DNA of 12,718 nucleotides from Phycisphaerae bacterium. GTDB lineage: Bacteria; Planctomycetota; Phycisphaerae; Sedimentisphaerales; SG8-4. Both the position numbers and the translations under genes were made by a program. The stretch spans positions 1-12,718 of the forward strand of contig JAUWLI010000044.1 of assembly GCA_030613765.1 (NCBI GenBank), written 5' to 3'. The notes under the pieces were generated by a model, which made no database searches, was not told the origin of the DNA, and saw only the letters and a program-made list of their open reading frames with translations. This document shows positions 1-6,932 of the stretch, one piece after another; position 1 is the first letter of the stretch, and every line of letters begins with the position of its first letter.

Positions 1-1
1 A

Positions 2-787
2 TTGACAGATAAAACAAGACAGGCACTGGTCGACGCTTATATCGACTCCTTTAAAAAGACACATCTTGTTATGCTCCTCACCGACAAGAAAACAAACAGC
101 TACGCCCTTTCAAAAGCGGACGTCGGCTGGAGGATCGATTGCCTCGGAGATATGGGAGGCTTCAGTCCAACCTGGTCACACATGAACGATTATTATCCGC
201 AGGCAATCATAAACTTTGGTGTCAGGGACGCCTGGAAAAAAGCTCCCGTTACACTCGAGGTATGCTGGGTCATGCAGCACTGGAAAGATATGGGCTGGGA
301 CGTCGACTACATAATCGATGAATCCCTCAAGTGGCACATCTCTTCCTTCAACGCCAAATCCTCTCCGGTCCCAACCGAATGGTGGTCTGCCGTCAACAGG
401 TGGCTCAGCAAAATGGGATACAGATTCGTCCTTCGAAAGTTTACCTACCCGGCTACACTAAATCCCAACAGCAAACTCTCTTTTACTTCATGGTGGGACA
501 ACAAGGGTGTTGCGCCGTGTTATAAGAAGTTCCCTCTCGCTCTTCGCCTCAAAAACGATGAAAAAACTGAAATCTTATCCACAAATGCCGATATAAGAAC
601 CTGGCTGCCGGGCGACAACCTTTATGACGATTCCGTCCGGATCCCATCTGATACGCCACCCGGCCAATACGACCTGCAAATCGGCATTCTCGATCCGCAG
701 TTCAATAAGCCCAAAGTTCAACTCGCTATTTCTTCAAAGCTGCCCGATGGATGGTACCATCTTGGAAAAATAAAGATTCGAAAATAA
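2..787 (+). CDS. DUF4832-type glycoside hydrolase-like protein, 5' truncated
   Basis: This is the C-terminal 261 residues of a larger protein. The frame is open to the window edge and the first in-window codon is TTG without room for a ribosome binding site, so the true start lies upstream. The first ~150 residues look like the end of a TIM-barrel: an aromatic-rich region with a D-S-L-K-W-H-I-S-S-F-N-A-K-S block near residues 106-120, then W-L-S-K-M-G-Y-R-F near 134-142. From about residue 153 a beta-rich module follows, with G-V-A-P-C-Y (169-174), R-T-W-L-P-G (199-204) and a closing D-G-W-Y-x-L-G (249-255). This order is what I know from DUF4832 proteins, which resemble family 42-like glycoside hydrolases. 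A role in polysaccharide breakdown is inferred from that resemblance; no catalytic residue is assigned. Whether it shares a transcript with the polyferredoxin 60 bases downstream is not clear. Confidence 0.72.
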   Translation: MTDKTRQALVDAYIDSFKKTHLVMLLTDKKTNSYALSKADVGWRIDCLGDMGGFSPTWSHMNDYYPQAIINFGVRDAWKKAPVTLEVCWVMQHWKDMGWDVDYIIDESLKWHISSFNAKSSPVPTEWWSAVNRWLSKMGYRFVLRKFTYPATLNPNSKLSFTSWWDNKGVAPCYKKFPLALRLKNDEKTEILSTNADIRTWLPGDNLYDDSVRIPSDTPPGQYDLQIGILDPQFNKPKVQLAISSKLPDGWYHLGKIKIRK

Positions 788-847
788 TGATTGGAAATTA
801 CTTGAACACAGTACATCGAAAATCTTCACGGCTCTGAAAGTGTGTTT

Positions 848-2656
848 ATGAAAATTGTAACAGTTAGACGTATAAGTCAGGTTTTCTTTTTCTCGATGTT
901 TCTCTGGTTCTGCATAGTTAGTTCTGTAGGCGAGAAATTCTGGCAGTTGCGGGCCTGGCCGGTTAACTGGTTCTTACAGCTCGACCCGCTTGTTGCAATC
1001 GGCACGATATTAACTACACATAAACTCTACTGGCCTCTTTTATGGGCATTGGTCACCATCATATTAACAATAATATTCGGGAGGTTTTTCTGCAGTTGGG
1101 TTTGTCCCTTCGGCTCACTACACCACTTCGTCGGATTTTTAGGCAATCGAAAAACAAAGCTTGCAAAAAAAGTAAAGCTCAACAAATACCGAAAGGCCCA
1201 GTACATAAAATACCTCATTCTTGTCGCATTGCTGTTCATCGCTGCCTTTCCGTCAGTCATTGCCGCCTTGCGATACTCTTTTACCTGGCTATTTATCGAT
1301 CCCACCATTGGATTTCCACCAACTGGGGGCAGTTTGCAAACCGGTTTGCTCGACCCTATACCGCTCGTTACCCGCTCTTTTAACCTGCTATTGTTGCCCC
1401 TTGCTGATAGGTCTGCCAACCTTGTTTCAACAACGCCTCGCTTTTACGAAGGAGCATGGCTGATACTCCTGATTTTCTTCACCGCAGTCCTTCTCAACCT
1501 GACCATCCCTCGATTCTACTGTAGATTCATCTGCCCCCTTGGCGCCCTGTTCGCCATCCTTGGCAGGTTTGCTATATGGCGGATCGGAAAAAACCAGAGC
1601 GAATGCTCCAATTGCAAATTGTGCGACAGCTCCTGTGAAGGTGCCTGTGAGCCGAGCACCAATATAAGGATAACCGAATGCGTGCTCTGCTTTAACTGTC
1701 GCCAGGATTGCAAGGACCAGATAATAAGCTACCAAACCACTCCTTCACTGGCAGGTGAAATCACAAATCCGGACATTTCCCGCAGGGGCTTTATGCTTTC
1801 GCTCACCGGCGGTTTATTTGCTGTACCGGCGATAAGGCTCAGCAATGAATTGGGCAGTAACTGGTACCACAAAGTTATTCGACCGCCCGGTGCGCTGGAA
1901 GAAAAAGAATTCTTAAAGAGATGTATCAAGTGCGGCCAATGTATGCGCGTCTGCCCAACAAATGTTCTCCAACCCGGCGGCATCGAAGGTGGACTGGAAA
2001 ATCTCTGGACCCCTGTCCTGAACAATCGAATCGGCTCCAGCGGCTGCCAGTTAAACTGCGTAGTCTGTGGACAGGTTTGTCCAACCTCAGCCATCAGGCC
2101 GATTACTCTTGCCGAAAAACACGGAGTGGATGACTTCGCTAAGACCGGCCCCATCAAGCTCGGCACCGCCTTCTTTGACCACAACAGGTGTCTGCCCTGG
2201 GCAATGGATAAGCCCTGCATTGTCTGCGAGGAAAACTGTCCCCTCAGTCCCAAGGCAATCTACACCCGCGAAGAATTCATCACTATAAGAGATGGTATCT
2301 TAACAGTAAAAAAAATCACCGATAACAATATAGAAATCGAAACAGCTATTGCGCCTGATAAATTCACCACCGGCGATTATTATTTCGCCGTTGAAGATGG
2401 TGCTCGCGCCAAAATCACCGCAAACACCGAGAACACTATTACAATTTCTCCTGATGAGAAATTCGAAACAATCCCTGCTCCCGGCAGTAAAATTGAAATT
2501 CAGGTCCGTCTGCAAAGGCCCTATGTGGATATCGAAAAATGTACTGGCTGCGGCGTTTGCGAGCATGAATGTCCCGTAAGCGGCAAAAAGGCTGTAAGAG
2601 TCTCGGCTGAAGGTGAAACAAGAAGCATGGACAGAAAATTGTTACTCAAATCTTAA
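848..2656 (+). CDS. Membrane polyferredoxin, NapH-NapG-like fusion
   Basis: A 602-aa Fe-S membrane protein. Hydrophobic spans sit near residues 10-26, 60-78, 119-140, 202-218 and 226-243, with NapH-type C-x3-C-P motifs at 82-87 and 225-230. Two Cys-rich clusters follow (C253/256/259 region; C278/281/284/288), completing a NapH-like half. At 311-329 there is a twin-arginine motif (S-R-R-G-F-M) with a hydrophobic stretch, then a NapG/MauM-like half: R-P-P-G-A-L near 345-350 and Cys groups at 359/362/365/369, 400/404/407/411, 448/457/460/464 and 565/568/571/575. Between the last two groups lies a beta-rich insert (about 476-555). In known systems NapH and NapG together move electrons from quinol to a periplasmic reductase. 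ATG 848 is preferred over GTG 842 because the only purine-rich site, GAAAG at 836-840, is 7 bases before the ATG but 1 base before the GTG. The AKR gene starts 20 bases downstream, so the two are probably cotranscribed. Confidence 0.88.
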   Translation: MKIVTVRRISQVFFFSMFLWFCIVSSVGEKFWQLRAWPVNWFLQLDPLVAIGTILTTHKLYWPLLWALVTIILTIIFGRFFCSWVCPFGSLHHFVGFLGNRKTKLAKKVKLNKYRKAQYIKYLILVALLFIAAFPSVIAALRYSFTWLFIDPTIGFPPTGGSLQTGLLDPIPLVTRSFNLLLLPLADRSANLVSTTPRFYEGAWLILLIFFTAVLLNLTIPRFYCRFICPLGALFAILGRFAIWRIGKNQSECSNCKLCDSSCEGACEPSTNIRITECVLCFNCRQDCKDQIISYQTTPSLAGEITNPDISRRGFMLSLTGGLFAVPAIRLSNELGSNWYHKVIRPPGALEEKEFLKRCIKCGQCMRVCPTNVLQPGGIEGGLENLWTPVLNNRIGSSGCQLNCVVCGQVCPTSAIRPITLAEKHGVDDFAKTGPIKLGTAFFDHNRCLPWAMDKPCIVCEENCPLSPKAIYTREEFITIRDGILTVKKITDNNIEIETAIAPDKFTTGDYYFAVEDGARAKITANTENTITISPDEKFETIPAPGSKIEIQVRLQRPYVDIEKCTGCGVCEHECPVSGKKAVRVSAEGETRSMDRKLLLKS

Positions 2657-2676
2657 TCGTGTTGGAGTCGAACGTA

Positions 2677-3936
2677 ATGAAAGAAAATCAAAATAGCCTC
2701 AACAGAAGAAATTTCTTTAAGACTATGGGAGCAGCAGGATTGGGCTCCGTTTTTGCTTCGGCTGATACGATAGCAGCAAAAAACCCAACAGACGCCATGA
2801 CAAAAGCACAAAAACCGAAATCCCCACAGGTATCTAAACGAAAGCTCGGCAAAACAGGCGTTGAGGTTTCGTGCCTGTCTATAGGCGGAGATTTTAGCTT
2901 TATTGATAAGCAAATCATTTTAAGAAAAGCTTTCGAGTCCGGTGTCACCTACTGGGACACAGCTTACAACTATGGAGGTGGAAACGCCGAGCTTGGCATA
3001 GGCAAATACCTCACAAAAAATCCTGATGCCCGAAAGAAATTGTTCATTGTAAGCAAGCCGGCACTTTTTCGGGGGCCAATAACCGCCGATAAGGTCGAAG
3101 AACGTTTCCAGACCTCTCTGAAAAGAATGAACACAAAATACATCGACTTATACTATGCCTTTCACGGATTGTCTGATCCCGAACGCCTCACAGATGAAAT
3201 AAAACAATGGGCCAAAAGTGCAAAGAAACGCAACCTCATACGTTTCTTTGGTTTCAGCACCCACAAAAATATGGCCACATGCCTCGCCGCAGCCGCTAAG
3301 CTCGACTGGATTGATGCGATAACCACCCTTTACAATTTTCGGGTAATGCAGGACCCAAAAATGCAGGCTGCTATAGAGGCCTGCCACAAAGCAGGCATTG
3401 GTCTTACTGCCATGAAGGCTTTCTTACGCGGGGTCAGACGTATTCAGCCGGTCGAAACCGAACAGGATAAGAAACTCCTCGGTCACTTCCAGAAGCGAGG
3501 TTTCACCCAGGAACAGGCAAAGATAAAGGTTGTACTACAGGATAAAAGATTCAGCGCGGTCTCCGTTGGGATGCAGAATATATCTCTTTTAAATACAAAC
3601 GTCGATGCCGTGCTGAACAAAACAAAACTTACAAAGGCCGATATTGAAACCCTCAAAGAATACGCCCGGGCGACCTGCAGCGGTTACTGCGCCGGCTGCG
3701 CCTACATCTGCGATTCAGCCCTGCCCCACACCCCCTTCATCAGTGACATTATGCGATATCTGATGTACTACAACAGCTACGATGACAAAATCAGGGCAAG
3801 AAAACTTTTTGCCCAAATCCCCCACAGCGTAAGAAACAGACTGCTCAGCACTGATTACACCCTCGCTGAAACCCGCTGCCCGCAGCATCTACCAATAGCG
3901 GAATTGGTCGCTGAAGCAGTCAGCAAGTTGGCCTAA
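2677..3936 (+). CDS. Tat-exported Fe-S aldo/keto reductase, paralogue 1
   Basis: A 419-aa aldo/keto reductase. An N-terminal Tat signal (N-R-R-N-F-F-K, 9-15) with a hydrophobic stretch ends near A-A at 33-34. The (beta/alpha)8 domain carries the family tetrad: D94 in Y-W-D-T-A, Y99 in Y-N-Y-G, K127 in V-S-K and H163 in A-F-H-G. The tail holds C334-x3-C338-x2-C341-x3-C345 and a distant C401-P-Q-H-L-P-I, so an Fe-S cluster is likely. AKRs usually reduce carbonyls with NAD(P)H in the cytoplasm. Export suggests another electron source or a cofactor carried out by Tat; substrate unknown. The in-frame GTG at 2659 is rejected: GGAG at 2664-2667 lies 9 bases before ATG 2677. Lying 20 bases behind the polyferredoxin, it is the paralogue most clearly linked to it. 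Two more paralogues follow. Confidence 0.9.
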   Translation: MKENQNSLNRRNFFKTMGAAGLGSVFASADTIAAKNPTDAMTKAQKPKSPQVSKRKLGKTGVEVSCLSIGGDFSFIDKQIILRKAFESGVTYWDTAYNYGGGNAELGIGKYLTKNPDARKKLFIVSKPALFRGPITADKVEERFQTSLKRMNTKYIDLYYAFHGLSDPERLTDEIKQWAKSAKKRNLIRFFGFSTHKNMATCLAAAAKLDWIDAITTLYNFRVMQDPKMQAAIEACHKAGIGLTAMKAFLRGVRRIQPVETEQDKKLLGHFQKRGFTQEQAKIKVVLQDKRFSAVSVGMQNISLLNTNVDAVLNKTKLTKADIETLKEYARATCSGYCAGCAYICDSALPHTPFISDIMRYLMYYNSYDDKIRARKLFAQIPHSVRNRLLSTDYTLAETRCPQHLPIAELVAEAVSKLA

Positions 3937-3943
3937 TCTCTAT

Positions 3944-3962
3944 CTCAAATGCAGGATTTGAG
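3944..3962 (+). other. Perfect 7-bp hairpin just after AKR paralogue 1
   Basis: CTCAAAT (3944-3950) and ATTTGAG (3956-3962) form a perfect stem around the 5-base loop GCAGG, starting 7 bases after the stop codon. No T-run follows, so it is not a standard intrinsic terminator. It could protect the 3' end of the message or take part in factor-dependent termination. The pairing is seen; the role is inferred. Confidence 0.4.
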
Positions 3963-4015
3963 CACAGCAACAAGGATAACCAGCCGCTCATATCTACAGG
4001 CCAAAAATAAATGAC

Positions 4016-4045
4016 TTGACCTATTCCGCAATCTTGTAATAATAT
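4016..4045 (+). promoter_or_regulatory. Candidate sigma70-type promoter for AKR paralogue 2
   Basis: TTGACC (4016-4021, 5 of 6 consensus) is followed after 18 bases by TAATAT (4040-4045, 4 of 6). It lies in the 257-base gap before paralogue 2 and would give a leader of roughly 140 bases. It suggests paralogue 2, and perhaps 3, can be transcribed apart from the polyferredoxin and paralogue 1. Confidence 0.5.
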
Positions 4046-4055
4046 ATGCTTGCAT

Positions 4056-4073
4056 GGAGGCGCTATTATGTAA
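4056..4073 (+). promoter_or_regulatory. Shine-Dalgarno followed by a start-stop codon pair in the AKR2 leader
   Basis: GGAGG (4056-4060) stands 7 bases before ATG (4068-4070), which is followed at once by TAA (4071-4073). This is the best ribosome binding site in the leader, yet it serves a one-codon frame. It may be chance, a remnant of a lost gene start, or a ribosome-holding element. An overlapping 26-codon frame (ATG 4054 to TAA 4134) has no ribosome binding site. Confidence 0.25.
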
Positions 4074-4193
4074 TTTTTATGTTTTGTTTCGTGAAAATTC
4101 GATAGTTGAAAACGGAAAACGCAGCCAACATTAATTCGTGATGTTGCGAATTTCCAGAAGTATATGGGAACTAATCAAGAAAGGGATTGAATA

Positions 4194-5462
4194 ATGAAGA
4201 ACAAAAACAAGGTAAATCGACGCCGGTTTATTCGCGATACTGCGTTCGCCGCTGCAGGACTAAGTTCTGCCCTGGCCGGTTGCAAGGCCAGGGAAGAAGA
4301 ACAGCCCACTACCCCCAAACCTGATATTCCGAAAACGACGCAAGCCAAAGAATACCCACAAGTGCCTCGACGAAAATTAGGTAAGACAGGCATCGACGTC
4401 CCGGCCCTGTCTTTAGGGACAATGTTTAATCTTATTGATAGCCAAATTATCCTGAGAAGCACTCTCAACTATGGCATTAAATACTGGGACACATCAAATG
4501 TCTATGCAAATGGAAACAGTGAGCTTGGCATAGGTAAATACCTCTCGAACAACCCGGATGTCCGCAAAGACTTGTTCCTTGTCACCAAGGCATTAGGTGC
4601 AGATACCATAGCCGGCATGGAAGAACGTCTTCAGCTTTCGCTTGACAGAATGAAAACGAAAAATATCGATTTGCATTATTTCCACAACTTACAGGACCCA
4701 GCGCAATTGACCGATGAAATTAGAAAATATGCCGAAGATGCAAAGAAGCGCGGATTGATACGGTTCTTTGGTTTCACCACGCATAAGAATATGGCCAAAT
4801 GCCTTGCAGCCGGAGCAAAGCTTGACTGGATTGATGTTATTATGACAAGTTACAACTTCCGCCTGATGCAGGACACTGAATTACAGGATGCAATCGACGC
4901 CTGCCATCAGGCAAACATCGGCCTTGTCGCTATGAAGACAACCGGCAAGACAACCATTCCGAGATTCAAGCAGCCGATTGAAACTGAAGCCGACAAAAAA
5001 ATGGTTGAACATTTTCTCCAGGGTGGCTTTACTCCCGAGCAGGCCTGTATAAAGCTTGCGTTACAGGACAAGAGGTTCAGCTCAGCCTGTGTCCAGATGG
5101 ATAGTGTCGCTATCTTAAAGCAAAACGTCGCCGCCGTGCTCGATAAAACCAAACTCACACAGACAGACAGGGAGGTCCTCAATGAATACGCCCACGCGAC
5201 CTGCACCGGTTATTGTGCCGGCTGTGCCAATATCTGCGACTCGGCCCTGCCGGACACACCGTACGTTAGTGACATTATGCGATACTTGATGTACCACAAC
5301 AGTTATGGAGACCGGGATAGAGCAAAAGGTCTGTTCGCTCAAATCCCCGCCAGGGTAAGAAACAAACTGCTTGACTTCGATTATGGGCCCGCAGAAGCTC
5401 GCTGCCCGCAGCATCTGCCGATAAGAAACCTCGTCACCGAAGCGGTCGGAAAGTTAGCATAA
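4194..5462 (+). CDS. Tat-exported lipoprotein Fe-S aldo/keto reductase, paralogue 2
   Basis: A 422-aa paralogue of its two neighbours. The Tat motif is N-R-R-R-F (8-12). Unlike the others it has a lipobox, L-A-G-C with C30, followed by a linker rich in Pro, Thr and acidic residues (33-50), so it is probably a lipid-anchored protein. Tetrad residues are D99, Y104, K132 and H164. The tail is C337-x3-C341-x2-C344-x3-C348, with C404 in C-P-Q-H-L-P-I. In the late-barrel loop where the other two read V-G-M, this one reads V-Q-M (Q301). That loop lies near the cofactor phosphate in AKRs, so cofactor binding may be changed (inference). The loop after K-T-T (about 250-262) is also unlike those of the neighbours, pointing to a different substrate. 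The start is supported by AAGGGA at 4181-4186, 7 bases upstream. A candidate promoter lies at 4016-4045. Confidence 0.9.
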   Translation: MKNKNKVNRRRFIRDTAFAAAGLSSALAGCKAREEEQPTTPKPDIPKTTQAKEYPQVPRRKLGKTGIDVPALSLGTMFNLIDSQIILRSTLNYGIKYWDTSNVYANGNSELGIGKYLSNNPDVRKDLFLVTKALGADTIAGMEERLQLSLDRMKTKNIDLHYFHNLQDPAQLTDEIRKYAEDAKKRGLIRFFGFTTHKNMAKCLAAGAKLDWIDVIMTSYNFRLMQDTELQDAIDACHQANIGLVAMKTTGKTTIPRFKQPIETEADKKMVEHFLQGGFTPEQACIKLALQDKRFSSACVQMDSVAILKQNVAAVLDKTKLTQTDREVLNEYAHATCTGYCAGCANICDSALPDTPYVSDIMRYLMYHNSYGDRDRAKGLFAQIPARVRNKLLDFDYGPAEARCPQHLPIRNLVTEAVGKLA

Positions 5463-5569
5463 GTGTAATTGCCCATTAGAAATAAAATATTAGAAACACC
5501 TGTCCTGATGACCAATGGGATAAGGCTTTTTACCGGAGTAAACGCTAATCGTTTTGGGAGTTGAATACG

Positions 5570-6808
5570 ATGAAAGAAAAACAAAACAAAATCAACAGAA
5601 GAAACTTTTTGAAGACTGTGGGAGCAACCGGGCTGGGCTCTGTTTTTGTTTCCACTGACAGCATAGCTGCACAAAGCCAAACGGACGCTGCTGAAAAAGC
5701 AAAAAAACCAAAATACCCACAGGTCCCCAAACGAAAGCTGGGCAAAACAGGCGTTAAGCTCCCCTGCCTGTGCCTGGGCGGAAATCAAGACCTTATAACC
5801 AACCAGATAGTCTTGAGGATGGCTCCTCGGTGGGGAGTAACCTATTGGGATTCTGCATACATTTATACCGGCGGAAACAGCGAAATTGGCATAGGAAATT
5901 TCCTCACGAAAAATCCCAAGATGCGGAAAAAGCTATTCATTACCAGTAAGGCATCACGTGCAACAACTATAGCCCAGGTAGAAGAGCGTCTCCAGGCATC
6001 CCTCAAAAGGATGAAGACAGATTACATCGACCTCTACTATGGCTATCACCAGTGTCCCAATCCTGCCTTGTTAACAAACGAGCTAAAGGAATGGGCCGAA
6101 AGCGCAAAGAAGCGCAAACTGATACGACACTTTGGTATCAGCACCCATCAGAATATGGCCCTGGTCCTTGCCGCCGCCTCTAAACTCGACTGGATTGAAG
6201 TTGTAATGACAACCTACAATTTTAGATTGATGCAGGATAAAGCCTTGAACGCCGCTCTTGACGCCTGCCATAAAGCAGGCAAGGGCATTATGGCAATAAA
6301 GACTCTCGGAATGGGTCAGAAGATCACAACCAAAGAGGATAAGAAACTTGTCCAGCACTTCCTGCAGCGAGATTTTACAAAAGAGCAGGCAAAGATAAAA
6401 GCCGTACTGCAGGATAAAAGATTCACCGCCGTCTGTGTAGGAATGAAGAATATCCGTGAGCTAACTTCCAACGTCGCGGCCGCCCTCGATAAAACAAAAC
6501 TTACTCAGTCCGATACCCGGGCCCTCACAGAATACGCCCGGGCAACATGCGACGGTTACTGTGCCGGCTGTGCCAATATCTGCAACTCTGCCCTGCCAAA
6601 CACACCTTATATCAGTGACATTATGCGATATTTGATGTACTACAACAGCTACGGCAAGCATGATGAAGCCAGGAAGCTTTTCGCTCAAATCCCCGCTAAT
6701 GTAAGAAACAAACTGTTGAGCACCGATTTCGCTCCGGTAGAAGCTCGCTGTCCGCAGCATTTGCCCATAAGCAGCCTCGTCGCCGAGGCGGTAACCAGGT
6801 TAGCATAA
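5570..6808 (+). CDS. Tat-exported Fe-S aldo/keto reductase, paralogue 3
   Basis: A 412-aa paralogue. The Tat signal (N-R-R-N-F-L-K, 9-15) and leader DNA closely match paralogue 1, including GGGAG at 5556-5560 placed 9 bases before ATG 5570. The in-frame TTG at 5561 is therefore rejected. A signal peptidase site is plausible after S-I-A-A (31-34). No lipobox is present. Tetrad residues are D94, Y99, K127 and H160. The tail is C327-x3-C331-x2-C334-x3-C338, with C394 in C-P-Q-H-L-P-I. The loop after K-T-L-G-M-G (about 244-255) is shorter than in the other two, so substrate choice probably differs. It lies 107 bases after paralogue 2 with no clear terminator between, so read-through from that gene is possible. 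Its body mixes features of paralogue 1 (signal, N-terminal part) and paralogue 2 (A-N-I-C in the Cys tail). Confidence 0.9.
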   Translation: MKEKQNKINRRNFLKTVGATGLGSVFVSTDSIAAQSQTDAAEKAKKPKYPQVPKRKLGKTGVKLPCLCLGGNQDLITNQIVLRMAPRWGVTYWDSAYIYTGGNSEIGIGNFLTKNPKMRKKLFITSKASRATTIAQVEERLQASLKRMKTDYIDLYYGYHQCPNPALLTNELKEWAESAKKRKLIRHFGISTHQNMALVLAAASKLDWIEVVMTTYNFRLMQDKALNAALDACHKAGKGIMAIKTLGMGQKITTKEDKKLVQHFLQRDFTKEQAKIKAVLQDKRFTAVCVGMKNIRELTSNVAAALDKTKLTQSDTRALTEYARATCDGYCAGCANICNSALPNTPYISDIMRYLMYYNSYGKHDEARKLFAQIPANVRNKLLSTDFAPVEARCPQHLPISSLVAEAVTRLA

Positions 6809-6865
6809 ACCAAATGATTATTGAGTTTGTATCTAACATATAAAGCTGTGAGTGTAGAACGATAT

Positions 6866-6894
6866 TTGATAGCATAAAGTCTGTAGAATACATT
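6866..6894 (+). promoter_or_regulatory. Weak candidate promoter before the membrane-anchored protein
   Basis: TTGATA (6866-6871) and TACATT (6889-6894) are separated by 17 bases, about 38 bases before the chosen start codon at 6933. The -10 box matches only 4 of 6 bases, so this is tentative. Confidence 0.3.
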
Positions 6895-6932
6895 TAGTCA
6901 AGTTTTCGGCATCATAAATGGGGGAACCAAAG

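Noticed and set aside
1027..1419. 130-codon open frame on the minus strand inside the polyferredoxin
   Set aside because: It is an antisense shadow of a clearly coding, domain-rich gene and shows no family features.
1729..2253. 174-codon open frame on the minus strand inside the polyferredoxin
   Set aside because: It lies opposite the Fe-S cluster codons. The length comes from the codon bias of the real gene and the peptide has no recognisable pattern.
4054..4134. 26-codon leader-peptide candidate before AKR paralogue 2
   Set aside because: There is no ribosome binding site before ATG 4054 and no run of regulatory codons or terminator/antiterminator pair that would suggest attenuation.
5463..5569. 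Possible terminator between AKR paralogues 2 and 3 (CCCATT with AATGGG)
   Set aside because: The six-base arms are about 40 bases apart and no T-run follows, so a stable terminator is unlikely.
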